Shown piece by piece: positions 7,901 to 13,125 of a stretch of 13,125 nt of DNA. The notes below the pieces were generated by a model, which saw only the letters and a list, made by a program, of their open reading frames with translations, searched no databases and had not been told where the DNA came from. Each line of letters starts with the position of its first letter. Positions within the stretch are counted from its first letter, which is position 1. The translations under genes were made by a program, and so were the position numbers. Source of the stretch: Bacteroidales bacterium (lineage in GTDB: Bacteria; Bacteroidota; Bacteroidia; Bacteroidales; F082); assembly GCA_016281295.1 (NCBI GenBank), contig JAEEII010000218.1, forward strand, positions 1 to 13,125, written 5' to 3'.

Positions 7901-8185
7901 GAAGACAATGTCATCTCCGCAGATGATTGGGTCAGTATGCTCGAAGCCCACGGTGCGGTCTTTTTGCCCGCTGCCGGCTATCGCTCCGGGACAACCCCGA
8001 CCAATGTTGGTTACTGGGGCAATTACTGGTCGGCCACGCACAAAGGCAGTGACGATGCCTTCTATGTGTTTTTCGATTCAAGATATCTTGATGTCAATTA
8101 CTACACCTACACCAGTCGCTATTTTGGCAACTCGGTGCGCCTGGTTCAAGATAAGAGTAATAATAATAATAATGAAAACCGATGA
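4937..8185 (+). CDS. Large secreted modular protein: three FGE/lectin-like paralogous domains, GWNW repeats and an Fn3-like module
   Basis: This is a 1082-residue exported protein with a signal peptide (about 1-25, ending LSKAG). The order is: paralogous domain copy 1 (34-252), two GWNW repeats (264-342 and 351-417, each with a KSQ/KGQ ... GW/VW ... SL core), domain copy 2 (443-699), an Fn3-like module (704-798, with ERGVCWS, NPT and TTYYVRAYATN), domain copy 3 (815-1071), and a short tail with five Asn codons (AAT repeats). Copies 2 and 3 share FS(K/Q)GNLQ, DLFGWGTSG, DWGYNAISNGGN, WRT...EW, LPAAG and a final SVRLV. This resembles the Fibrobacter/Bacteroidota paralogous surface domain with a formylglycine-generating-enzyme type (C-type lectin-like) fold. 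No FGE enzymatic role is implied. No C-terminal type IX sorting domain is seen. It is the first gene of the block and has the only visible promoter. The likely role is surface or periplasmic ligand binding; the ligand is unknown. Confidence 0.8.
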   Translation: MKKMRIVLISILMVLLSGLTGLSKAGVPEPGILSGLFSVSDSKQVSFSKGNLQFNNTTAAVRFAANQWDYLGDVEGNLFGPGWSDLFSLSQGNEACQALNNSGNYSRTWRSLSAEEWLYLFNIRNTESGFRYAKAQVNSVNGMILLPDDWSGSYYSLENINKEDADYSGNAITASQWNTLESHGAVFLPAAGCRFFGFLDGWNVYDIGTMGYYQSSTLSPGNMLACGFSNYSVSPQYHDYPNTGISMRLVSDVLVTISMGIGAGWNWFSSPIFLDETQFEELKEALATGSTSVVIKSQNDGFATYGAEGWSGQLMSLSNSQMYLMMADHDLTLSLTGERVDLNHCQVTLKSGWNWIGYPLEDELPLDQAFVYFTPADGDMIKGQSSYASYDASEGVWQGSLESMTPEEGYLYLSNRVENVSFFFPSLKNFKPYLADSIPQGGLNGVFSLSENTKVFFSKGNLQFIGSATPSYWKFADHQWDCIGDTGQGSNSQKKDRDLFGWGTSGYNHGANSYQPWSTSQTSSDYCAYGSSSYHLYDETGKADWGYNAISNGGNTENIWRTPKHEEWRYLFDLRTTPSGCRYAKATVNGVPGMMVFPDDWQCCYYPIASINGRWATYEANVFTMTEWSVLEQYGVMFLPAAGFRNGTSVSGVGSVGLYWSSSMGNNDNSWCFYFYQDNFFSQDYYSRYEGYSVRLVRPLVGELPQVTTSEAENITSSSASCGGVVVSGGGQPVIERGVCWSTNHNPTISGGHLLCGVGTGSFSVDVTDRLPNTTYYVRAYATNVIGTAYGNEVSFTTLSGGGDTPGDDNLHEGAINGLFSVSNNQQVLFSQGNLQYMASTNTWRFAEHQWDYIGGFNINISPTFFDWIDLFGWGTSGFNHGALCYQPWSTSTDNSQYYAYGDANCNLFDQSGMADWGYNAISNGGNATHLWRTLTYQEWNYVVNTRVTLSGIRWTRAKVNNKIGIVLLPDDWSAAFYSLNSPNGGNFEDNVISADDWVSMLEAHGAVFLPAAGYRSGTTPTNVGYWGNYWSATHKGSDDAFYVFFDSRYLDVNYYTYTSRYFGNSVRLVQDKSNNNNNENR
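5036..5692 (+). repeat. Paralogous FGE/lectin-like domain, copy 1 (shortened)
   Basis: This copy opens with GLFSVSDSKQVSFSKGNLQF and closes with SMRLV, like the other three. It lacks the central block with DLFGWGTSG, YQPWSTS and DWGYNAISNGGN, so it is some 40 residues shorter. The usual YWSSS near the end is YYQSS here, and SVRLV is SMRLV. It is the most diverged copy. Confidence 0.75.
5708..6211 (+). repeat. Two tandem GWNW-type repeats
   Basis: GAGWNWFSSP (residues 262-271) and KSGWNWIGYPL (350-360) each open a unit that continues with a KSQ or KGQ segment, an aromatic WSG/WQG step and a final MYL/LYL strand. This is a repeat I recognise from exported Bacteroidales proteins. The fold and function are not known to me. 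Confidence 0.6.
6263..7033 (+). repeat. Paralogous FGE/lectin-like domain, copy 2
   Basis: This full-length copy (residues 443-699) has the complete set of blocks: GVFSLSENTKVFFSKGNLQF, DLFGWGTSGYNHGA, YQPWSTS, DWGYNAISNGGN, WRTPKHEEW, FPDDW, MFLPAAG, YWSSS and GYSVRLVR. Confidence 0.8.
7379..8149 (+). repeat. Paralogous FGE/lectin-like domain, copy 3
   Basis: This full-length copy (residues 815-1071) is closest to copy 2 by eye: GLFSVSNNQQVLFSQGNLQY, DLFGWGTSGFNHGA, YQPWSTS, DWGYNAISNGGN, WRTLTYQEW, LPDDW, VFLPAAG, YWSAT and GNSVRLVQ. Confidence 0.8.
8159..8173 (+). repeat. AAT trinucleotide run encoding five Asn
   Basis: Five AAT codons occur just before the stop of the large modular gene. 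Changes in copy number would alter only the tail length, not the frame. Confidence 0.8.
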
Positions 8186-8214
8186 CCTGATGGGATAGAA
8201 CGAGGTCCAATGAA

Positions 8215-8757
8215 ATGAAAAAAGCATTGATGTGTTGTCTTTTGCTGGCCATGGTGTTTGCTGTTGCAGGGGAAGCGCAAGGCCAGTATGCCCGAAAAAA
8301 AGAGAAATTGTTATACATCCTTCCCGGAGCGTCTTTTTCCACCATTCCGATGATCCGTGTCGGTTTAGTGCAGGAAGGCTTTGGTGGTGAAATTCTTCTG
8401 AAACACGAACTTCCACAGATCTCCGGCTCTAAAAAAAGTATCGACGGTAATATTCGTCACCGGGCAGTGATGGGAGGTATTACGTGGCATCCAATCCCTT
8501 CTCTATTGTTCACTCCCAGTGTGGGTTATGGGAGTGCTGGGACTTATCGCGTCATTGATGCCAATGGTAATTACAGGATTGAAAATGAAAAGCATGGGAT
8601 AGAATTGGGTGGTTATTTAAGCTATATCATCGGGGAAGGAGGTCATTTGAAAGGTTGCTTTTTCGCCGGTGTTTCAACCTTGCCTCTTTTCGACAGTGAA
8701 TATACCTATACGGATGTCTCGTTCGGAGTTGGTATGTTGTATTTATTAGGTTATTAA
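8215..8757 (+). CDS. Exported protein, probable small outer-membrane beta-barrel
   Basis: The protein is 180 residues with a signal peptide at about 1-23 (MKKALMCCLLLAMVFAV, then GEAQG). The mature part shows alternating hydrophobic and polar residues and glycine/aromatic-rich strands such as AVMGGITWHPIPSLLFTPSVGYG, GIELGGYLSYIIGEGG and VSFGVGMLYLLGY. It ends on an aromatic residue, as barrel proteins often do. I do not recognise the family. An ATG at 8210 runs straight into a stop, so the start at 8215 is right. The gene lies 29 bases after the large modular gene and 10 bases before the next, so it is probably in the same transcript. The barrel call rests on pattern alone. Confidence 0.6.
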   Translation: MKKALMCCLLLAMVFAVAGEAQGQYARKKEKLLYILPGASFSTIPMIRVGLVQEGFGGEILLKHELPQISGSKKSIDGNIRHRAVMGGITWHPIPSLLFTPSVGYGSAGTYRVIDANGNYRIENEKHGIELGGYLSYIIGEGGHLKGCFFAGVSTLPLFDSEYTYTDVSFGVGMLYLLGY

Positions 8758-8767
8758 ATGTAAGAAT

Positions 8768-9475
8768 ATGAAAAAGTGTTTTCTTTTACTATTGATGGTT
8801 TTCCTGGTGGAAACCACTTTCGCACAAGGGCTGATTCTGGGTCTTGGGAAGCATCTTCCCGATTTTTTAAGACCACAAGGTGACCCTGCGGCAACAGAAT
8901 CCATAACCTATTCCTTTTTCCCTACGGTGAACCAATCCTCATTGAGAATCAATTGGATAGGTGTTACCAGTCACCCGTACGTTATGAGCAGGGATGAAGA
9001 AGGTAACATTTATGGTGAGGATCTCAACCGTGAATTGGGTGTAAAGTATGATTTTTATCTTGAAATCGACTATTTCCCGATTACTTGGATGTTCCCGAAT
9101 TCCCTTGTCAAGACCTTCTCCAATTCATTCAAGAGTACTTGGGGGTGCTTGGGAGCTTCACTCGTCAGTGCCCAACTGAAATTCGGCAGGAAAAGGACGA
9201 AGTTTTTTGTCGAGACTGAACTGATAGGTGTCTCCACGCTTAACGAGTCGTTGGGCGATAAAATCGATGTCAAAGGAGGTGCTAAGAACATCTATAATTC
9301 GGCCTCGGCAGGCATCGATTATGGTTTGGGAAGGCATTCCTATCTGAGGATTTCCGGAGGATTGATGCTCAGAGGCTTCAACACGCTTTATCCTTTCGTG
9401 GGGATTTCCCTCTTGAACGAGGAGACATTCAAAGCTGATAAATACAAAACGAAATACGGAACGAATATTTATTAA
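8768..9475 (+). CDS. Exported protein of unknown function, possible beta-barrel
   Basis: The protein is 235 residues with a clear signal peptide (MKKCFLLLLMVFLVETTFAQG, cleavage near Ala19/Gln20). The mature part has many aromatic/glycine strands: SLRINWIGVTSHPYVM, KYDFYLEIDYFPITWMF, KRTKFFVETELIGVSTL, SAGIDYGLGRHSYLRISGGLML and TLYPFVGISLL. These would fit an outer-membrane or periplasmic beta structure. The family is not recognised. A Lys/Tyr-rich tail follows the last strand. It is tightly linked to both neighbours (10 and 17 base gaps), which suggests joint expression. Confidence 0.6.
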   Translation: MKKCFLLLLMVFLVETTFAQGLILGLGKHLPDFLRPQGDPAATESITYSFFPTVNQSSLRINWIGVTSHPYVMSRDEEGNIYGEDLNRELGVKYDFYLEIDYFPITWMFPNSLVKTFSNSFKSTWGCLGASLVSAQLKFGRKRTKFFVETELIGVSTLNESLGDKIDVKGGAKNIYNSASAGIDYGLGRHSYLRISGGLMLRGFNTLYPFVGISLLNEETFKADKYKTKYGTNIY

Positions 9476-9492
9476 CCCTAAAAATAGAGACC

Positions 9493-10893
9493 ATGAAGAA
9501 AATAGCATTGATTATATTTTTTGTGGCTTTAGTGGTGACATCGAGTTTTGCCCAGGAAAGAGCCATCAGGAAACAGATAGAGAATGCGATAACTTACCAG
9601 AATATGCGCATCGGCTATCGTAACGGCACGAAAGAGATAGACCGGCTCTATTATGATGTCAAGAATTGCAGCTTCAAAGAGGACGACCTCAGAAAATTCA
9701 TGCGTAAGCATCCAGAATACAAAATCACTTTTGGTGATGTGGAACGCGAATACAAATGGGGTTATTACGAGGAAACCATCGTCAGTTTTACAGTTTCCCT
9801 AAACGATCCGGCTGCCAACACACTAATACACGCGATTAGGCTGGCCAACAACAACAATAATCTTCAGATGCCTTCCTATCGTAACCTTGGAGAGTCATCC
9901 GATTTTTATACCCGTTACGTAAAACGTTTCTCCTCGCTCTCCGAAATCTTCAAAAACGGGTTCTTCCCTGAATTCAAGAACTATGTGCAAAACAATCCCG
10001 ACGGCATGAAACGTTTCTGCGATGGATCGCCTTACAGCAACAAAGAACTGCTAAAGGACATTGATGTTTGGAAATTGCTTGCTGACAGCAAAAAGGGATC
10101 TTACCCGTTCGTGTATCGCGTGGATTCCTACAAGGGCTATATCTTTGATAGCAGAGGACGTTATGATGGATCGATCAGCAATGGCTTGGCCGAAGGACAA
10201 GGTACCTTATACGATAATGGCGGGAAATGGGTCGGAACCTTCAAAAACGGAAAGAAAAACGGCTCTTTCACCTATACGCAGACCTTGGGAAGCTACGGTT
10301 CCTATCGTGCCTCCCACAATGGTGTTTTCACCATCGTTTACAAAGGCAATTGTGTCAACGACCAATGGGACGGTGAGGTGGTAAAGACAGTCACTACCAG
10401 CGGCGTGGACAGCCCCTACAGAGTCATTTATAGTAGTAACAGCGATGTGGAGAAATACACTTATTCAAAAGGCCAGCTGGTGACAAGCACCAAGACCTCG
10501 TCAAGCTTGTCGAACTATCTGAGCAGTGAGATGAAGAACCGTCAGGAACTTGCCTATGAGGCTGAGCGTGACGCACAACGAAGAAGAGAGCAGGAGAGAG
10601 CAAAGGAACTTTCGGTTAATGTAAATAATATTAACAGTTATGTTAAATCTATTTCTATAAAAGAAGACAACCGTGTTAGAACTGAATACAAAGTGGTTTT
10701 TACGGATGGAAAATACGGAGAGATTGCTTTTATCAAAAAGAGCGGTGTCATGATTGAGGTGGATTCTAACAGTTGGGCATGGTATAACGATGGTTTTATT
10801 GGCGGCTATAGTTACGCCAAAACCAGTGATCTTCCAAACACCAGGGAAGGCGCTTTGGTGGGTCTTTATCGTGCTTTGCATTATATTCATTAA
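9493..10893 (+). CDS. Exported MORN-repeat protein
   Basis: The protein is 466 residues with a signal peptide (MKKIALIIFFVALVVTSSFAQ). The N-terminal region (about 22-205) is charged and not recognised. Residues 222-261 hold two MORN-type units, YDGSISNGLAEGQGTLYD and WVGTFKNGKKNGSFTY, with a poorer continuation to about 296 (YKGNCVNDQWDGEV). A strongly charged helix-like stretch follows (345-373, with RRREQERAKE), then a C-terminal part (about 374-466) with KVVFTDGKYGEIAFI. MORN units are short beta-hairpins often seen in envelope- or membrane-associated proteins. The role here is unknown. It is the fourth gene of the block, with 17- and 15-base gaps to its neighbours. Confidence 0.7.
   Translation: MKKIALIIFFVALVVTSSFAQERAIRKQIENAITYQNMRIGYRNGTKEIDRLYYDVKNCSFKEDDLRKFMRKHPEYKITFGDVEREYKWGYYEETIVSFTVSLNDPAANTLIHAIRLANNNNNLQMPSYRNLGESSDFYTRYVKRFSSLSEIFKNGFFPEFKNYVQNNPDGMKRFCDGSPYSNKELLKDIDVWKLLADSKKGSYPFVYRVDSYKGYIFDSRGRYDGSISNGLAEGQGTLYDNGGKWVGTFKNGKKNGSFTYTQTLGSYGSYRASHNGVFTIVYKGNCVNDQWDGEVVKTVTTSGVDSPYRVIYSSNSDVEKYTYSKGQLVTSTKTSSSLSNYLSSEMKNRQELAYEAERDAQRRREQERAKELSVNVNNINSYVKSISIKEDNRVRTEYKVVFTDGKYGEIAFIKKSGVMIEVDSNSWAWYNDGFIGGYSYAKTSDLPNTREGALVGLYRALHYIH
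10156..10275 (+). repeat. MORN repeats
   Basis: Two consecutive Y/W-x-G-x-(I/F)-x-x-G-x-x-x-G units (residues 222-261 of the encoded protein) fit the MORN pattern. A third, degenerate unit may follow around residues 283-296. Confidence 0.65.
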
Positions 10894-10908
10894 GAAAAAG
10901 CAATCATT

Positions 10909-12084
10909 ATGAAAAGAACAATTATTTTTATTATTTTCGGTACTTTGCTGCTGTTTGTCTGCTGCGACAAAATAGCGTATCTTCCCCGTTTGAACGAAGA
11001 AGTGACGGTCTCGGGAAACGCAGTCACCTTTCTTTTCAACGTGAATAGAGGGAATGATGATTACATGCCAAAAGTGGAATATGATACCGACCCCAATTTC
11101 CTGACATCGGTGGTGGTGACGGCAGAACCTTCTTCTGATGTTGGATATTACTCAGTTACGTTGGAAGGACTTCAGCCCTATACCACGTATTATTATCGGT
11201 ACATAGTCTCAAACTCCGCACACGGGTCGATTCTTGTGAACAACGGAGACTCTTTCTCCACTGCAGAAGTCACAACGATGGGAAGCGGTCTGCTTTTGGG
11301 TCGTTTTTCAGTAAGTGATACCCAAAAAGTCTATTTTTCACAAGGTAATCTGCAATACCAAGCCTCCGAAAACCTTTGGCGTTTCGCTGACAATCAATAT
11401 GACTGTATAGGCGAGGGGAACCAAAATATTTCGGAGTCCTATAACGGCTATATTGATCTCTTTGGTTGGGGAACCAGTGGTTATTCCTGTGGCGCAATTT
11501 GTTATCAGCCCTGGAGCACGAGCACAAATGACGGTGACTATGGCTGGAACAACAGTGCTTTTGGATTTGCTGATTTGGCAGGACAGACCGACTGGGGTTA
11601 CAACTCGATTAATAACGGGGGAAACCAGACCGACACTTGGCGGACCTTGCGGAAAGATGAGTGGAGTTACGTGTTCCATCAGCGAAACACCGCGAGTGGC
11701 GTGCGTTTTGCCAAGGCCATGCTGAACAAAGTGAATGGTGTGCTGTTGTTGCCCGACGATTGGGATGCCAGCGCCTTTCATTTGAACGACACCAACAATG
11801 TTGCCTCCGCGTTCAGCAGCAACAAGATAAGCCTCACCAAATGGGAAAAAATGGAAGAAGCGGGTGCGATCTTCTTGCCTGCTGCAGGAGGCCGTGATGG
11901 CAATACCCTCGTTGATTTTGGGCAGGTCTGTTATTATTGGTCTTCCACCTTTAACAAAGAGGCCTATACGATCACCGCAAACGCATGCGCTATGGCTGCT
12001 GATAACGAACAATTATTCAGTGATTATCCTCTTAGAAAGCATTATGGTGTGTCGGTTCGTTTAGTCCGGTCTGTAGAGAATTGA
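10909..12084 (+). CDS. Lipoprotein with Fn3-like module and one FGE/lectin-like paralogous domain
   Basis: The protein is 391 residues. A hydrophobic leader (MKRTIIFIIFGTLLLFVCCDK) ends in Cys18-Cys19, so it is probably a lipoprotein, although the lipobox is not ideal. Residues about 28-120 form an Fn3-like module ending in LQPYTTYYYRYIVSNSA. Residues 129-388 are the same paralogous domain as in the first gene of the block: GRFSVSDTQKVYFSQGNLQY, DLFGWGTSG, YQPWSTS, DWGYNSINNGGN, WRTLRKDEW, LPDDW, IFLPAAG, YYWSS and GVSVRLVR. The Fn3-plus-domain order copies the arrangement before copy 3 of the large protein. It may be the surface-anchored partner of that protein; this is inference. It lies 15 bases after the MORN gene and one base before the next start. 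Confidence 0.8.
   Translation: MKRTIIFIIFGTLLLFVCCDKIAYLPRLNEEVTVSGNAVTFLFNVNRGNDDYMPKVEYDTDPNFLTSVVVTAEPSSDVGYYSVTLEGLQPYTTYYYRYIVSNSAHGSILVNNGDSFSTAEVTTMGSGLLLGRFSVSDTQKVYFSQGNLQYQASENLWRFADNQYDCIGEGNQNISESYNGYIDLFGWGTSGYSCGAICYQPWSTSTNDGDYGWNNSAFGFADLAGQTDWGYNSINNGGNQTDTWRTLRKDEWSYVFHQRNTASGVRFAKAMLNKVNGVLLLPDDWDASAFHLNDTNNVASAFSSNKISLTKWEKMEEAGAIFLPAAGGRDGNTLVDFGQVCYYWSSTFNKEAYTITANACAMAADNEQLFSDYPLRKHYGVSVRLVRSVEN
11293..12072 (+). repeat. Paralogous FGE/lectin-like domain, copy 4
   Basis: This full-length copy covers residues 129-388 of the lipoprotein. It has all the blocks of copies 2 and 3, but its segment between YYWSS and SVRLV is longer and quite different (contains NACAMAADNEQLFSDYPLRK). 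Confidence 0.8.
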
Positions 12085-12085
12085 T

Positions 12086-13125
12086 ATGATGATAAAGAAA
12101 ACTGTTTTTGTCCTCTCCCTTTTTCTCGTCTTTGCCTCGTGCAGCACGGATGTTGACCTCTATGCCGATTATAAAGACGTACCCGTGGTGTATGGCCTTA
12201 TCGATGCGGCTGCTGACACCAATTACATCAAAATCACCAAGGCGTTTTGCAGCGACAATGACCATCCTATCAATGCCAATGACATTGCCTTGATTTATGA
12301 TTCAAGCAATTACTCCTATAAACTCGATGCCTTTTTCATGGAGCTGAAAAGCACCCAAGGACAACCGTTTCGTCCTACCGGTCGCCTTTTTTATCTCGAC
12401 ACTTTGACCATTCACAACAAGAAAGAAGGCGTGTTCTATTCACCACATCAACGGCTGTATTACACTGACGAACGATTCAACACCAATACCGACCATGAGA
12501 AATACCACTATAAACTATGCATCGTCAACACGGACTGTGATACGGTTACAGCTGAGACAGGTGTTGTGGGTGGGGATATTTCTGTGAGCGCGACCATGGT
12601 GAGCTTTAAATCCAAGCCAAGTGACGCGATGTCATCCTTGATGTTTCAATCCACAGAAGAGGCTGTGCTTTATGAGATAGGGATGAAGTTCAAATACAGA
12701 GAGATTCATGATGACGGCCCTGAGGAAATAAAAGAGGTGTCTTGGTCATACGGGACAAGACCTCTTGGGGCTTTCGAGAAAGTGTTTGAAAACACCCATA
12801 AGATGTATTATTCGGTGAATACTTTTTTCAACCTGCTGGAGTCGGCTATTGGCAGCGATACCATTTGGGATGTGAATCACCCTCATGTGACACGTTATGT
12901 GGATGACTTTATCATTTCCATATCCGGTGCGGGTGAGAGTTTCTACAATTATTACCAATTCGTTCAAGCGATGAACAGCGCCCCCAGTCTTTCAGCGGAT
13001 TTCAGCAACGTCATCGGAGGCTGTGGCATTTTATCATCGCGCATCACAGTGGAAAAATCAGTGGCTCTTTCATCCAACACAATTTTTGACCTTCTGAACA
13101 AGCCTTGGGGGTTCCAGGAAGAATA
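12086..13125 (+). CDS. Lipoprotein resembling DUF4249 family (stop codon at or beyond window edge)
   Basis: The frame from ATG 12086 stays open for 346 codons to the window end, where the last two bases are TA, so the stop may be the very next base. A second in-frame ATG follows directly (12089). The leader MMIKKTVFVLSLFLVFASC gives a good lipobox with Cys19. The mature part starts STDVDLYADYKDVPVVYGLI and has DTNYIKITKAF, then EGVFYSPHQRLYY, and near the end FSNVIGGCGILSSRI. This pattern recalls Bacteroidota lipoproteins annotated as DUF4249, which often sit in envelope loci; the family name is from memory and uncertain. It starts one base after the previous stop, so translation is probably coupled. 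Confidence 0.7.
   Translation, partial: MMIKKTVFVLSLFLVFASCSTDVDLYADYKDVPVVYGLIDAAADTNYIKITKAFCSDNDHPINANDIALIYDSSNYSYKLDAFFMELKSTQGQPFRPTGRLFYLDTLTIHNKKEGVFYSPHQRLYYTDERFNTNTDHEKYHYKLCIVNTDCDTVTAETGVVGGDISVSATMVSFKSKPSDAMSSLMFQSTEEAVLYEIGMKFKYREIHDDGPEEIKEVSWSYGTRPLGAFEKVFENTHKMYYSVNTFFNLLESAIGSDTIWDVNHPHVTRYVDDFIISISGAGESFYNYYQFVQAMNSAPSLSADFSNVIGGCGILSSRITVEKSVALSSNTIFDLLNKPWGFQEE

Noticed and set aside
6905..8149. A complete diversity-generating retroelement in the window
   Set aside because: No reverse transcriptase, accessory gene or template repeat is present, and the copies also differ at silent, non-adenine positions.
8159..8173. AAT run as a phase-variation switch
   Set aside because: Trinucleotide changes would not shift the frame, and the run is at the extreme C-terminus.
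4937..8185. Active formylglycine-generating enzyme or sulfatase-maturation role
   Set aside because: The likeness is to the fold and to non-catalytic surface relatives. No sulfatase is nearby and the FGE catalytic cysteine pair is not evident.
11338..12012. 224-codon minus-strand frame opposite the fifth gene of the block
   Set aside because: It is antisense to a lipoprotein whose domain is conserved in three other copies, and it has no recognisable domain.
1..13125. CRISPR array, integrase, transposase or prophage signs
   Set aside because: No regularly spaced direct repeats and no recombinase-like protein were found in any frame.

Overview
The window looks like chromosomal DNA of a member of the Bacteroidales (Bacteroidota). 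The evidence is the promoter style (TTTG, about 20 bases, then TAnnTTTG), A-rich leaders without clear Shine-Dalgarno sites, lipoprotein and FAQ-type signal peptides, and protein families that are typical of this group. The genus cannot be told from the sequence.

Left part (1-2404, minus strand): a NifU-like Fe-S scaffold protein cut by the window edge, a 532-residue multipass membrane protein resembling GT-C/GT39 glycosyltransferases, and tRNA-Leu(CAA) with a strong intrinsic terminator. The Fe-S gene has its own promoter inside the 3' end of the glycosyltransferase gene.

Middle part (2405-4782, plus strand): a housekeeping set of prs (PRPP synthetase), rplY/ctc (ribosomal protein L25) and pth (peptidyl-tRNA hydrolase). 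It is divergent from the tRNA, and both sides have near-consensus Bacteroidota promoters. A perfect 12-bp-stem palindrome lies between rplY and pth.

Right part (4937 to the end, plus strand): an accessory block of six closely spaced genes, all encoding exported proteins and probably forming one operon. It starts at a promoter whose -33 box lies inside a perfect 14-bp palindrome. The first gene encodes a 1082-residue modular protein. The next three encode two proteins resembling small outer-membrane beta-barrels and a MORN-repeat protein. The last two encode lipoproteins. A roughly 220-260-residue domain opening with G(L/V)FS(V/L)S and closing with a WSS/WSA ... SVRLV segment occurs three times in the first gene and once in the fifth. 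It resembles the Bacteroidota/Fibrobacter paralogous surface domain with a formylglycine-generating-enzyme (C-type lectin-like) fold. The first copy has lost a central block and is followed by two GWNW-type repeats. An Fn3-like module separates copies two and three.

The block reads as a cell-envelope assembly of large, probably ligand-binding proteins. What it binds, and whether the six products form a complex, cannot be read from the sequence. No reverse transcriptase, transposase, integrase or CRISPR array is visible.
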